Of a DNA stretch of 56,448 nt, positions 37,020-44,567 are shown piece by piece. Location: positions 1-56,448 of the IMG/VR virus record IMGVR_UViG_3300030098_000047; one strand, written 5' to 3'. Every line of letters starts with the position of its first letter. Position 1 is the stretch's first letter. A program made the position numbers and the translations under genes. The notes under the pieces are model-generated. The model was given only the letters and a program-made list of their open reading frames with translations, made no database searches and was not told where the DNA came from. This DNA comes from a virus.

Positions 37020-38666
37020 TTAATATCCAAACGTTGTATCTGCTATTCTCATACCTGTTGATGGTCTACCCATAGGATCATAATCAAATATACTAAAACG
37101 AGGTCTTGACATTATACCATATCTTAAAGCATCATACAAGTGGTCTTCTGCGTTTGTGTCAACATCTTCTGGATTCTTTTTATCTAAAGGTATTGCAGGT
37201 AACTGTGCTATTATCTCTGTACAGTTATTAAAAAATACTAGTCTAGGTTCTTCTGTAAATTCATCTACTTGTAAACGTCTATGTATTTCATTTTTTCCTG
37301 ATACTCTTGATCCTTTTGATCTATCAGAGGGTCGCCATCTACATCCTCTTATAATCATTTGCTCCGCAAGGCTTGGACCTGTATCGCCACGTTTATGCCA
37401 TAAAGAGCTATCCAGTACTCCATATTTAATATTCCCATCACCTACTTCTAAATCTAATACCATGTCAGCTAAATCTGTAGCAAGAACTTTACTTACATAT
37501 AATTCTCTATATACTATTAATTGTTCATTTGGAGCTACTGCAAACCAAATTACACCAGATTTACTTCCATATCCATAATCGCATGCTCTAAACTTTACCC
37601 AGTTATTAGGAATATCAAAAGGTTCAATTACATGTATTTTTCTATCAAACTCTGTAAATGCTGCACCTTCTTTTATATCCCAATCACCATCTAATAATTG
37701 TCTACGCTGTTGTTCTGGTAGTGACAATAGCATTGCTTCGTAGTCACCTTGGCTAGATAGATATGGATTATCAGATAGTCTTGCAGGTATGAACCTACGT
37801 TTAAATAATGCTTTACCTGCTTTTTCGTGACCTGCAGGATATCTTAAAACTTCTCCTGTTTCTATATCTGTTGCTTCAAAAGGTTTATTATGAGGGGCAG
37901 GATCAATAAACATTTTCTTTACCCAGTGATGTCCTCTACCTCCTGGGTTAGTGGTAGCTCTCATATACACTGGCAAATCGGGTGCAGTGGACCGTAGACG
38001 AGAGCGCATGTAGTTCCATGCGAATGGTGAGGGCCATTGAGTCAACTCGTCAAAGCCTATCCAACTAAACGCTAGACCTTGGTAGCGCAGGACATCATCT
38101 TCCCTATCTAGGTAGGACATCCACAACCTCGCTCCAGAGGGCGCAGTCCACTGCATCTTTCGTTCAGACCACTTAATACCCTTCCAAATCTTAGGATACA
38201 TTTCTTGTGATTTAAATATAAGTTCCCTAAGTTCTTCTGTTGTATGTCGTAGTAGTAAACCTGAAAAGTCAGGATGACCCATGTATCTCAAAGGGTCTGC
38301 TAACATTGCATAACTTTTGCCACCACCTGCAGAGCCACCATATAAAACTTCTCGTTCACCTGCAGCTAGAAAATTTGTCTGTGGACCTTCATTAGGTTTA
38401 AAAATAATGTTGTGCTGTTCTTCAACAGGAATCTTCTCAACAATACTAACTGGCTTTGTGATAGCTTTCTTCTTCGTAGGCTTTTGCACCGATACGTTTG
38501 TTTTCAATTTCTTCCGCTTTGGCGATTGCCTTTTTCGCATATTCTGCCCATCTGCGTAGGCTTCCAACTTTGTTTTTTCTTCTTCTTTCATTATCCAACC
38601 GTTTTTTAAGTCCTGCATGAGATATAGATCTACCTGTATTTCTAGATAGCCAATTGGCAACCTCAC
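37020..38666 (-). CDS. terL: Terminase large subunit
   Basis: The ATPase motifs are clear: Walker A (YGGSAGGGKS, residues 109-118), Walker B (WIGFDELTQ) and the coupling motif (RATTNPGG). The nuclease domain has CDYGYG, GVLDSSLW and EDHLYDALRY acidic residues. It pumps and cuts concatemeric DNA. The true start is uncertain. The open frame reaches 38666, but its first 70-80 codons overlap the upstream HTH gene in another frame and look like a shadow. Start codons at 38591 or 38540 are more plausible. Confidence 0.93.
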   Translation of the reverse strand: MRLPIGYLEIQVDLYLMQDLKNGWIMKEEEKTKLEAYADGQNMRKRQSPKRKKLKTNVSVQKPTKKKAITKPVSIVEKIPVEEQHNIIFKPNEGPQTNFLAAGEREVLYGGSAGGGKSYAMLADPLRYMGHPDFSGLLLRHTTEELRELIFKSQEMYPKIWKGIKWSERKMQWTAPSGARLWMSYLDREDDVLRYQGLAFSWIGFDELTQWPSPFAWNYMRSRLRSTAPDLPVYMRATTNPGGRGHHWVKKMFIDPAPHNKPFEATDIETGEVLRYPAGHEKAGKALFKRRFIPARLSDNPYLSSQGDYEAMLLSLPEQQRRQLLDGDWDIKEGAAFTEFDRKIHVIEPFDIPNNWVKFRACDYGYGSKSGVIWFAVAPNEQLIVYRELYVSKVLATDLADMVLDLEVGDGNIKYGVLDSSLWHKRGDTGPSLAEQMIIRGCRWRPSDRSKGSRVSGKNEIHRRLQVDEFTEEPRLVFFNNCTEIIAQLPAIPLDKKNPEDVDTNAEDHLYDALRYGIMSRPRFSIFDYDPMGRPSTGMRIADTTFGY

Positions 38667-38877
38667 GATATGAATATTGTTTTATATATCGTTTTGCCTC
38701 TTCAAGCATATTAAGTTCATTTTCAATAGGCTGAAGTATATCTGAATCATCCTTATCTAACTCATATCCGAATGGTATTGTTCTTGATATACGTGGAATA
38801 GCAATCCATTCATTATCTTCTTTTATGTCGGTTGGTTGGGGTAACTTCCACTTTTGTAGAGGTTTAGTCATCGTCAT
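38446..38877 (-). CDS. Helix-turn-helix protein upstream of terL, 143 aa
   Basis: The middle holds a likely HTH (YSYREVANWLSRNTGRSISH, then AGLKKRL), followed by a long basic coiled coil (NERRRKNKVGSLRRWAEY). It lies between the small-terminase candidate and terL and overlaps both: 14 bases at its 5' end and up to 221 bases at its 3' end. It could take part in recognition of packaging sites together with TerS, or regulate transcription. No named family was recognised. Confidence 0.65.
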   Translation of the reverse strand: MTMTKPLQKWKLPQPTDIKEDNEWIAIPRISRTIPFGYELDKDDSDILQPIENELNMLEEAKRYIKQYSYREVANWLSRNTGRSISHAGLKKRLDNERRRKNKVGSLRRWAEYAKKAIAKAEEIENKRIGAKAYEEESYHKAS

Positions 38878-39235
38878 CCATTTGTTTAGGTGGCATTAAC
38901 ATTACACCACCTTTTGCTTCTACTTGCATCTTTTCTGTTTTTACTAGACCTGTACGATCAAGTAGTTCTTTGGCAGCTTGCATCTTATCACGAATACCTA
39001 ACTCTGTAGGATCATACAATGCACCTACCATAGACATTGCAGCTTTAGGTGCATTACGTGCCATATAGGTCTGCGTTGCGTCTAGTATTTCTTCTTTAAG
39101 TGACTTTACTATTTCAGCAGATGATGTAGCGTCAGAGTATCCTGCAAGTTTCTTTGCAGTTATAATGTCTCCACCTGCCTCATCAAACAGTACAGCTAAT
39201 AGCTTTTGTTGTTTTTCTGTTAGTGCTCGTGTCAT
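38864..39235 (-). CDS. Putative terminase small subunit
   Basis: The product has 123 residues. The sequence TEKQQKLLAVLFDEAGGDII, TAKKLAGYSD and RDKMQAAKELLDRTGLVKTE is widely conserved in marine phages directly upstream of terL, with the N-terminal half forming an HTH-like helical unit and an acidic end (DDDD). It overlaps the spanin-like gene by four bases. The small-terminase role is from position and from the common annotation of this family. Confidence 0.65.
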   Translation of the reverse strand: MTRALTEKQQKLLAVLFDEAGGDIITAKKLAGYSDATSSAEIVKSLKEEILDATQTYMARNAPKAAMSMVGALYDPTELGIRDKMQAAKELLDRTGLVKTEKMQVEAKGGVMLMPPKQMDDDD

Positions 39236-39585
39236 AGTTTTTGTCTTCCAAATAATAATAATATAAAGTTAAATATACCTCTACCCATTTCTGTAGGTGT
39301 TGGTAATAACCATCCTAGTAATAACAGGATCATTACCCAAGGTGGTATGTTTTGAATATTTAATTTTTCAACCATACCTGTTTCTATTTCTTTTGAAACT
39401 TCTGTAGTTACAACATCTCTACCTGCAGTAAGTTCTTCTGTTTGTTCTACGCTTACAACAGCCTGTCTGTTTTCTGCACCTATTTGTGCGTTAGAATTTA
39501 CCGTAGGACCGTCTGATCCTCCTAGCGGTAGCAGAGTACTCAAACCACAACCAGATAAAAATAGAACGAGTATTAACCATCTCAC
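39232..39585 (-). CDS. Lipoprotein with C-terminal membrane helix (unimolecular spanin-like), 117 aa
   Basis: AGGAG lies 7 bases before the GTG at 39585, so I take that start rather than the TTG at 39624. The product begins MRWLILVLFLSGCG, a signal peptide with lipobox LSGC, then a periplasmic stretch of about 70 residues, then one or two C-terminal hydrophobic helices (PPWVMILLLLGWLL). An outer-membrane lipid anchor plus an inner-membrane helix is the architecture of u-spanins such as T1 gp11, which fuse the membranes at lysis. The endolysin is two genes upstream. Confidence 0.65.
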   Translation of the reverse strand: MRWLILVLFLSGCGLSTLLPLGGSDGPTVNSNAQIGAENRQAVVSVEQTEELTAGRDVVTTEVSKEIETGMVEKLNIQNIPPWVMILLLLGWLLPTPTEMGRGIFNFILLLFGRQKL

Positions 39586-39589
39586 TATA

Positions 39590-39796
39590 TTACTCCTGTT
39601 TATCTGCTTTATTAAAACAATCAAACTGCAAACCTAAATATTCGTTTTCTTCATACTTTTCCCAGTTTGCTTTCTGAGCAATTATCTGACATTGTTGCTC
39701 AGTAAATAATTCTTGCATAACATACTGATTACCTGTGTATACCCACTCTTGTCCAGTGTTACCCCACATGCTTATTACTAATACAAATTCTTTCAC
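39590..39796 (-). CDS. Small secreted or membrane protein with two cysteines, 68 aa
   Basis: The N-terminus (MKEFVLVISMWGN) is a weak signal-like segment. Two later Cys residues (EQQCQIIAQKA and FDCFNK) could form a disulfide. Similar small proteins are common in marine phages without known function. It lies between the endolysin and the spanin-like gene, so a lysis role is possible. A distant relative is at 51268-51441. Confidence 0.55.
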   Translation of the reverse strand: MKEFVLVISMWGNTGQEWVYTGNQYVMQELFTEQQCQIIAQKANWEKYEENEYLGLQFDCFNKADKQE

Positions 39797-40263
39797 TACA
39801 TCAACTCAAAATGAGGTGCATCAATAAATGGTCTACGACCCTGTGATCTACGTAAATCTATATATGCCATCATAGCATTCTCTGCTGTTCCAGAGTATGA
39901 TCTAATATCTCCTTCAGACCATGCAGCTCCCCATTTAACAGATGCTTCAGTTTCTTCTGCTGCTTGTTTAAAAGCATCACAGATATTGTCATAAAGATTT
40001 AACTCCCATGATATATCTGACCCTATATAAGCTACAACATCTACAGCATGACTAAACCCATCGTCCTGTAACAAATGTTTACTAGCCATTGTTTGTGATC
40101 GACCTGCAGCTACATTAGCTTTTTGTTCCTCCAAAGTTCTTGTACCTTGTGTAACTCCAAAGTCTACATCTGTAAGTTGAATAGCTCTTTCTACTACTGC
40201 AGTCATAGCAGGATGTACTCCCTCAAGTTTATCCATTGATTTTTGACTTAATCTAAATGTCAT
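39796..40263 (-). CDS. M15-family peptidase endolysin
   Basis: The product has 155 residues. Zinc ligands typical of VanY/T5-endolysin peptidases are H63 (SKH), D75 (HAVDV) and H151 (APHFEL). The gap between H63 and D75 is about five residues longer than in T5 lysin. It would cut the peptide side chains of peptidoglycan. No signal peptide is present, so it needs a holin. It overlaps the EF-hand membrane protein gene by four bases. Confidence 0.85.
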   Translation of the reverse strand: MTFRLSQKSMDKLEGVHPAMTAVVERAIQLTDVDFGVTQGTRTLEEQKANVAAGRSQTMASKHLLQDDGFSHAVDVVAYIGSDISWELNLYDNICDAFKQAAEETEASVKWGAAWSEGDIRSYSGTAENAMMAYIDLRRSQGRRPFIDAPHFELM

Positions 40264-40586
40264 CTCATATCCTTTTTCATTGCTACTTTATTACCCATTG
40301 GTTTTCCTGCCATATAAGCTGTAGCTCCCATATAAGCTGCTACTACACCAGTTTGTGCTATGTAAAATAACCCTAGTAAATCTGCAAGGGCATTTACTCG
40401 TGTATCTGATAGCAAAGGTGTAAATAAAATAACTGTAAATACAATCATCATTCCCATTGCTACCCACGCCATAAACTTTTGTGATTCAGCTTTTTCTTCA
40501 CGTAGCTCAACCTCAAGCATACGTTCTTTCATTGCTATTTCTTCTGCTGTAATTTTACCATCACCATCTACATCAAAGTCTATCAC
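40260..40586 (-). CDS. EF-hand plus two-helix membrane protein (holin candidate), 108 aa
   Basis: Residues 5-16 (DVDGDGKITAEE) are a textbook 12-residue EF-hand calcium loop: Asp at positions 1, 3 and 5, Gly at 6, Ile at 8 and Glu at 12. A charged helix follows, then two membrane helices (about 40-57 and 70-92). The stop overlaps the endolysin start. Position, size and membrane layout suit a holin, and the EF-hand would face the cytoplasm or periplasm depending on topology. Homologues occur in other marine phages, but the calcium role is untested. Confidence 0.65.
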   Translation of the reverse strand: MIDFDVDGDGKITAEEIAMKERMLEVELREEKAESQKFMAWVAMGMMIVFTVILFTPLLSDTRVNALADLLGLFYIAQTGVVAAYMGATAYMAGKPMGNKVAMKKDMR

Positions 40587-40589
40587 TAA

Positions 40590-40847
40590 TTATACTCTCC
40601 TGTACCGTTTAGAAGTTTTAGCTGCACCTTTAGGTTGTTTAGAAAACTGTTTACCTGCAGCTTTATCTTTTCTTTTTTTAGCAGTGCTTGCAGCATACTG
40701 AGAACTAGACATTGCTTTTATTGCAGCCTCGGGCAGGTATCGTTCACCAGTAGCTTTTGGTCCTTGCGTAGAAGGTTTACCACTTTTAGTTCTCCACTTT
40801 TGTTTTGTCCAACTGTCAAGACTTCTTTGTGATTTTGCTTTAGCCAT
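40590..40847 (-). CDS. Basic protein with WRTKSGKPS motif, 85 aa
   Basis: The product is very Lys-, Arg- and Ser-rich, with the conserved block SWTKQKWRTKSGKPS and GERYLPEAAIKAM, a family widespread in marine phages with no known function. A nucleic-acid binding role is plausible from charge. It overlaps the upstream gene by eight bases. Confidence 0.6.
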   Translation of the reverse strand: MAKAKSQRSLDSWTKQKWRTKSGKPSTQGPKATGERYLPEAAIKAMSSSQYAASTAKKRKDKAAGKQFSKQPKGAAKTSKRYRRV

Positions 40848-41301
40848 TTATTATCCATGCTATTAATATTAAAGCACCTATACCTGAAACTACTAATAAA
40901 CCTGTAACTGTCCAAGTTATAATTGCTTCAATCATTTCTGCTTTACGATACTCTTGTTCTTTCTTTTGTTTACGTATTCTACCTTCAGTAGCCACTAGTT
41001 CATCCCAAACTGACGGACCATATGTAAAACTAATCCAGTCCTTTAGCTCTTGACGCATAGCCTCTGCTTTTTTTTTAGCTGTAAATATTTCTAAAGCTTC
41101 AGCCTCAACAGACTGTCCGTTTAACGCTTTCCACCAAGGAGGGTTTTTATTTTTTTGTTCTAGGTAAGCTAGATCGCTCATGCTACTAGCCCACTGGTTT
41201 AATTGACCACCCATTTCTTGAAGATCTTTTCCAAACTGGAAACCTTTCTTCAAAGCATTAAAGGCTACAGTTGCACCACCGATAATTGTAACTGGGTCCA
41301 T
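40840..41301 (-). CDS. Membrane-anchored coiled-coil protein, 153 aa
   Basis: The N-terminal region has small residues (VTIIGGATVAFNALKKGFQF). A long charged middle helix follows (IFTAKKKAEAMRQELKDWIS), and one C-terminal membrane helix lies at about residues 130-150 (TGLLVVSGIGALILIAWI). Similar proteins are common in marine podo- and myoviruses near the lysis genes. Possible roles include a membrane partner of the holin or an i-spanin-like protein. This is inference. Confidence 0.6.
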   Translation of the reverse strand: MDPVTIIGGATVAFNALKKGFQFGKDLQEMGGQLNQWASSMSDLAYLEQKNKNPPWWKALNGQSVEAEALEIFTAKKKAEAMRQELKDWISFTYGPSVWDELVATEGRIRKQKKEQEYRKAEMIEAIITWTVTGLLVVSGIGALILIAWIING

Positions 41302-41309
41302 TTTAGCCT

Positions 41310-41540
41310 CTAATTTTTATAGCCGCCTCCTGCAGCTTTATACGCCTTTGCAAGCATCTGAGCTTTACGTGCAGACCATTGACCTGCACCGCCACCTTTA
41401 CTTCCTGCTTTTATCCTATTAAAAATATTTTTACGCAAAGTAGGTTTAGTATAGTTACCTGCTTTATTTACAGTACTACCCTTTGATAATTTAAGTGGTT
41501 TAACTTTACGTTTAGTAGTAGTTCGCTTCTTTATAGCCAT
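41310..41540 (-). CDS. Basic protein with GQWSARKAQ motif, 76 aa
   Basis: Lys/Arg-rich N-terminus (AIKKRTTTKRKVKPLKLSKG) and a conserved C-terminal block (GSKGGGAGQWSARKAQMLAK, AAGGGY). The block is shared by small proteins of many marine viruses, including some large algal viruses (from memory, DUF5872-like). No function is known. It is one member of the basic island. Confidence 0.6.
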   Translation of the reverse strand: MAIKKRTTTKRKVKPLKLSKGSTVNKAGNYTKPTLRKNIFNRIKAGSKGGGAGQWSARKAQMLAKAYKAAGGGYKN

Positions 41541-41559
41541 ATCTTATAACTCTTTTTTG

Positions 41560-41796
41560 TTATGCTTTTTTCTTAACTTTCTTAATAACTTTAGTTGTCC
41601 ATGCCTCATTTACATCTGGAGTAGAAGGATCATCTCCTACAAGTTGACCCTTCTCATTACGAGCACGTACTTTTACTTCTTCTGTATCTTTTACAAAATC
41701 TAATACAGAAGGATCTTTAGTGTGCCATTCTCCACGAATATATTCTGCAAGAACAGCACCGTATTGATCTACTACCTTGTCACCTTCTATTTTCAT
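41560..41796 (-). CDS. Hypothetical protein, 78 aa
   Basis: Beta-rich first half (EGDKVVDQYGAVLAEYIRGE), then charged, with a Lys-rich end (TTKVIKKVKKKA). No family was recognised. It overlaps the repeat-containing basic protein gene by four bases. Confidence 0.55.
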   Translation of the reverse strand: MKIEGDKVVDQYGAVLAEYIRGEWHTKDPSVLDFVKDTEEVKVRARNEKGQLVGDDPSTPDVNEAWTTKVIKKVKKKA

Positions 41797-42239
41797 CTTT
41801 TATTCCTTTTAGCTGCTCTACCTTTAGAGTAACCTTTTTTCTTCATGCCGCCACGTGCCATACCTTTTTTCTTGGTCATGCCACCTTTTTTCATAAAGCC
41901 CATTTTATTACGTACAGCTTTAGGTAATGATGCTGCACCTTTGTTTGGTGCAGGTTTTAAACCACCTTTAGAGTAGCCTTTTTTCTTCATGCCACCACGT
42001 GCCATACCTTTCTTTTTCATACCACCACGTGCCATGCCTTTTTTCTTTTTCATTGCACCGCCTCTAGCCATGCCTTTTTTCTTTTTAGGTGTACCACCTT
42101 TAGCCATGCTTCTTTTTACGCCAGAACTATCACTTTTAGTAAGTCCTAACATATCTGCTACTTCAGATTTAGTTAACCCTAATATCTTTATCATTTTATT
42201 AAAGTCTGATTTTTTTGATCCGTTTGGTTTTGATGCCAT
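41793..42239 (-). CDS. Extremely basic protein with GMARGGMKKK repeats, 148 aa
   Basis: About 39 Lys and 9 Arg against 4 acidic residues (roughly a third basic). Residues 12-38 look like a small helical domain (FNKMIKILGLTKSEVADMLG). The rest is low complexity, with at least five copies of (K)KKGMARGGM or KKKGYSKGG. This is protamine- or nucleoid-protein-like. It may coat DNA or RNA, help condense packaged DNA, or bind the host nucleoid. No family function is known. Confidence 0.65.
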   Translation of the reverse strand: MASKPNGSKKSDFNKMIKILGLTKSEVADMLGLTKSDSSGVKRSMAKGGTPKKKKGMARGGAMKKKKGMARGGMKKKGMARGGMKKKGYSKGGLKPAPNKGAASLPKAVRNKMGFMKKGGMTKKKGMARGGMKKKGYSKGRAAKRNKR

Positions 42240-42241
42240 TT

Positions 42242-42919
42242 TTATTTCTCCTGATATAAATTATTAAATACTCTATCTGTATCCCATACATAGTCTACAT
42301 CTTCTTTAGAGTTAAAGATATTTTGATTTGGTCTAAAGTCTGGAGCACCTTCACCAGTCTCAAACCAAGCAGGGTGAGTTACTCTCACTCTGTTATTGGG
42401 TAACGCAACCATGTTACCTGTATACTCACCTGCATCTAGTAACTCTAATACATGTGACTGTTTGTGTTGTGCAGGATCATCTGCTACTTCACTTTCAGTA
42501 TAGTCTACAGTAAAGTAGTATTTTGCAGGATAAAACTCCCCATCTACTTTAGCTATCCAAGGGGCAGGACTTGCACGTTCCAGTTTATATACTGAGTGTG
42601 TATGAGACATACAATCCCAAGGCTGTGCTAAATAAGGTGGTAGTTCTGTAGGCCACTCTTCTAGGGGAGTATCTGCCACAAGTGCCGTAAGAGGCATTCT
42701 AGCCCACATTGCACCACCATGCACATTAGGGCTATCATCTTCATCATCTGATTCACATCCAGTAAAGATAACCTGAAAACTTAACGTTCTGTTTGGCATA
42801 GACGTTACTGCTATTACCATACAGTGCAGGAACTCACCGTGATACTCCTGCATATTTTTTGTGTATTCTCTTCTTACCCATGCTTTAAAGTAGGGTATAT
42901 TACTTTGTAGATACGCCAT
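42242..42919 (-). CDS. Conserved marine phage hypothetical protein, 225 aa
   Basis: The frame runs from 42967, but the ATG at 42919 is preceded by GGAGG and gives the start MAYLQSNIPYFKAWVRREY. That opening and HGEFLHCMVIAVTSMPNR, QPWDCMSHTHSVYKLER and ALPNNRVRVTHPAWF recur in many marine phages without known function. Mixed alpha/beta composition, no signal or membrane segment. It is the only clearly non-basic protein of this size in the island. Confidence 0.65.
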   Translation of the reverse strand: MAYLQSNIPYFKAWVRREYTKNMQEYHGEFLHCMVIAVTSMPNRTLSFQVIFTGCESDDEDDSPNVHGGAMWARMPLTALVADTPLEEWPTELPPYLAQPWDCMSHTHSVYKLERASPAPWIAKVDGEFYPAKYYFTVDYTESEVADDPAQHKQSHVLELLDAGEYTGNMVALPNNRVRVTHPAWFETGEGAPDFRPNQNIFNSKEDVDYVWDTDRVFNNLYQEK

Positions 42920-43205
42920 TCTTTTTATGTTTCCTCCGCAAGTCTGCTTTAGCTTGTTTAAAGACATTTGCTATAGATGTCTTACCCATAACTTTAGCAC
43001 GTTGTTCAGCTACTGTCAATATCTGAATCTTTCTTGCATAAGGTTTTTTTATTCTTTTTACTTTTGCTACAGTAGCTCTGGAATCAGCCATTGTAGCAAA
43101 CTTAATGGATACCGTATCTTTAGGATTCTCATCCGTATATAGTCTACGTCCAGACCCTTTAGGTTTTTTACCTGTTCCTACTTTTGGGTCTTTTTGCTTT
43201 GCCAT
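42900..43205 (-). CDS. Basic hypothetical protein, 101 aa
   Basis: Very Lys- and Arg-rich (KVGTGKKPKGSGRRLYTDEN, then KVKRIKKPYARKIQILTVAE). A conserved-looking centre and a helical end (FKQAKADLRRKHKK) suggest nucleic-acid binding. It overlaps the genes on both sides by short stretches. The function is unknown. Confidence 0.6.
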   Translation of the reverse strand: MAKQKDPKVGTGKKPKGSGRRLYTDENPKDTVSIKFATMADSRATVAKVKRIKKPYARKIQILTVAEQRAKVMGKTSIANVFKQAKADLRRKHKKNGVSTK

Positions 43206-43317
43206 TACGAATTATACCTTTTAAAGTCTTTGCTTGACCTTGATGTGTTTTTACAGCTTTATTCAAACCTTTTATAACACCTTTTACTCTTTTTTTATTT
43301 CCTCTTGATAATGCCAT
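43168..43317 (-). CDS. Small basic protein, 49 aa
   Basis: The frame opens at 43350, but the ATG at 43317 has AAGGCG upstream and is the likelier start. The product (MALSRGNKKRVKGVIKGLNK, then AVKTHQGQAKTLKGIIRNGK) is almost one third Lys and Arg and forms a basic helix. It overlaps the 101-residue gene by 38 bases. No known function. Confidence 0.55.
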   Translation of the reverse strand: MALSRGNKKRVKGVIKGLNKAVKTHQGQAKTLKGIIRNGKAKRPKSRNR

Positions 43318-43321
43318 TTTT

Positions 43322-43417
43322 TTACGCCTTACAATTACAATTTGGACCACAATGTTTATTTAGAATAGCACAACCTATTCTTTTTAAATAACGCCCTAAC
43401 CATTTTATTATTTTCAT
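43322..43417 (-). CDS. Cysteine-rich basic peptide, 31 aa
   Basis: The ATG at 43417 overlaps the stop of the upstream gene (ATGA), and AGGAG lies eight bases before it. The peptide is MKIIKWLGRYLKRIGCAILN followed by KHCGPNCNCKA. An amphipathic basic helix followed by CxxxCxC suggests metal or membrane binding. It is too short to be sure, but the ribosome site and overlap are good. Confidence 0.5.
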   Translation of the reverse strand: MKIIKWLGRYLKRIGCAILNKHCGPNCNCKA

Positions 43418-43608
43418 AGTGAAACTCCTGTTTTAACATTTATACACTGTGGTCTTGCTAGATAACCTCTACTCTGAAAATACCTAGCTACAATTAATGC
43501 TTCATCAAAACATGACTCTTCTGTAGGAAAAGTTGCTTCTGTTTTTGGAAATACTTCACAAGATATTGCTGCAGGTGTACTGCAGAGAAGCACAAATGCA
43601 ATCCACAT
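43414..43608 (-). CDS. Small secreted protein with cysteine pair, 64 aa
   Basis: The N-terminus (MWIAFVLLCSTPAAISC) is a likely signal peptide, which may end in a lipobox-like AISC. Cys residues at about 33 and 54 could form a disulfide. Small exported proteins like this are scattered through marine phage genomes. The function is unknown. Confidence 0.55.
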   Translation of the reverse strand: MWIAFVLLCSTPAAISCEVFPKTEATFPTEESCFDEALIVARYFQSRGYLARPQCINVKTGVSL

Positions 43609-43694
43609 TAGATATCAACAATTACCATTGCAGCAGCTAGGCTTACCCATATTGATACAATGAAAAGTTCTAATTTATTTAATTTACATTTCAT
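43608..43694 (-). CDS. Tiny single-span membrane peptide, 28 aa
   Basis: The ATG at 43694 follows the upstream stop directly (TAAATG), and the stop shares a base with the next start (TAATG). The peptide MKCKLNKLELFIVSIWVSLA plus AAMVIVDI is nearly all one membrane helix. Coupling on both sides is the only evidence that it is real. Confidence 0.45.
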   Translation of the reverse strand: MKCKLNKLELFIVSIWVSLAAAMVIVDI

Positions 43695-44549
43695 TTATCT
43701 AAATAGACCACCTTTACGCATATCTGTATGAACTGCTTTCATTAGACCACCACTATTCTTTTTTAACTTTGCAAAATCTGGAATAGGCAATGGTTTTACT
43801 TTTTTCTTACGACCTGCTGAAGCTCTTGCTTTTCCCATCATAACTTCTGCTGTATCTTTTTTATCTATAGCTTTCATAATATCGTCATACTGAGATTGCG
43901 TAATTTTATTTGCTCGTAGATCTTTACCTGCTTTTACAATAGCATCTGCACGAGACATACTTGTGTAAGATGACATCATACCTAGACCTTCTTTTTTATT
44001 ACGTTGTGTAGTGCCTATTGTTCTTACTTTACCAAAACCTGCTCTAGCACGTTCTTCTGCAGACTGTCTTCTTTTAGCAGGATCTTTTGGTGCATCTTTT
44101 TTAGCAGGTGTCTCTGCTCTTTTACGTAGAACTTCTTTTTGATCTGCTATTGCACTTCTAAGAGTTTTCTTTCTAGTGGTCTTCTGAGCAGTGTCTAAAC
44201 TTTTTAATGCATCTATTTCTTTTACCATAGTGCTTTGTAAACTTGTTAAAGATTGAGGTGTAGGAGCATCTTTAATACGCTTCCTCTGTGCTGCTGTCAG
44301 GTTTCCACCTGCACTTTGAACACGACTGTCAGCAGGTTTCTTTGCTTTATCTGCTGCTCTTTCTCTTGTGGTCTGTTTAAATGCAGGACCACCAGAGGGT
44401 TTTGAGGCAGGTGCATTTCTTTTTACTTTACTTTGTGCACTTAATTTTTCTTCTACATCTTTTCTTAAAGCACGTTTAGCTTTAAATTTAGGTTTTGGGT
44501 CAGCTTTTTTTGCTGCCTTTGCAACTTTTCTTGCTAATCTTATTACCAT
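43695..44549 (-). CDS. Large basic protein, 284 aa
   Basis: Lys, Arg and Ala dominate throughout (KAAKKADPKPKFKAKRALRK at the start). The protein is predicted mostly disordered or helical, and a compact-looking stretch (FGKVRTIGTTQRNKKEGLGM) precedes a helical end. It finishes with GGLMKAVH and the C-terminal GGLFR. No family was recognised. It is the largest member of the basic island. Confidence 0.6.
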   Translation of the reverse strand: MVIRLARKVAKAAKKADPKPKFKAKRALRKDVEEKLSAQSKVKRNAPASKPSGGPAFKQTTRERAADKAKKPADSRVQSAGGNLTAAQRKRIKDAPTPQSLTSLQSTMVKEIDALKSLDTAQKTTRKKTLRSAIADQKEVLRKRAETPAKKDAPKDPAKRRQSAEERARAGFGKVRTIGTTQRNKKEGLGMMSSYTSMSRADAIVKAGKDLRANKITQSQYDDIMKAIDKKDTAEVMMGKARASAGRKKKVKPLPIPDFAKLKKNSGGLMKAVHTDMRKGGLFR

Positions 44550-44567
44550 TTTAGTATTCCTTAATAA

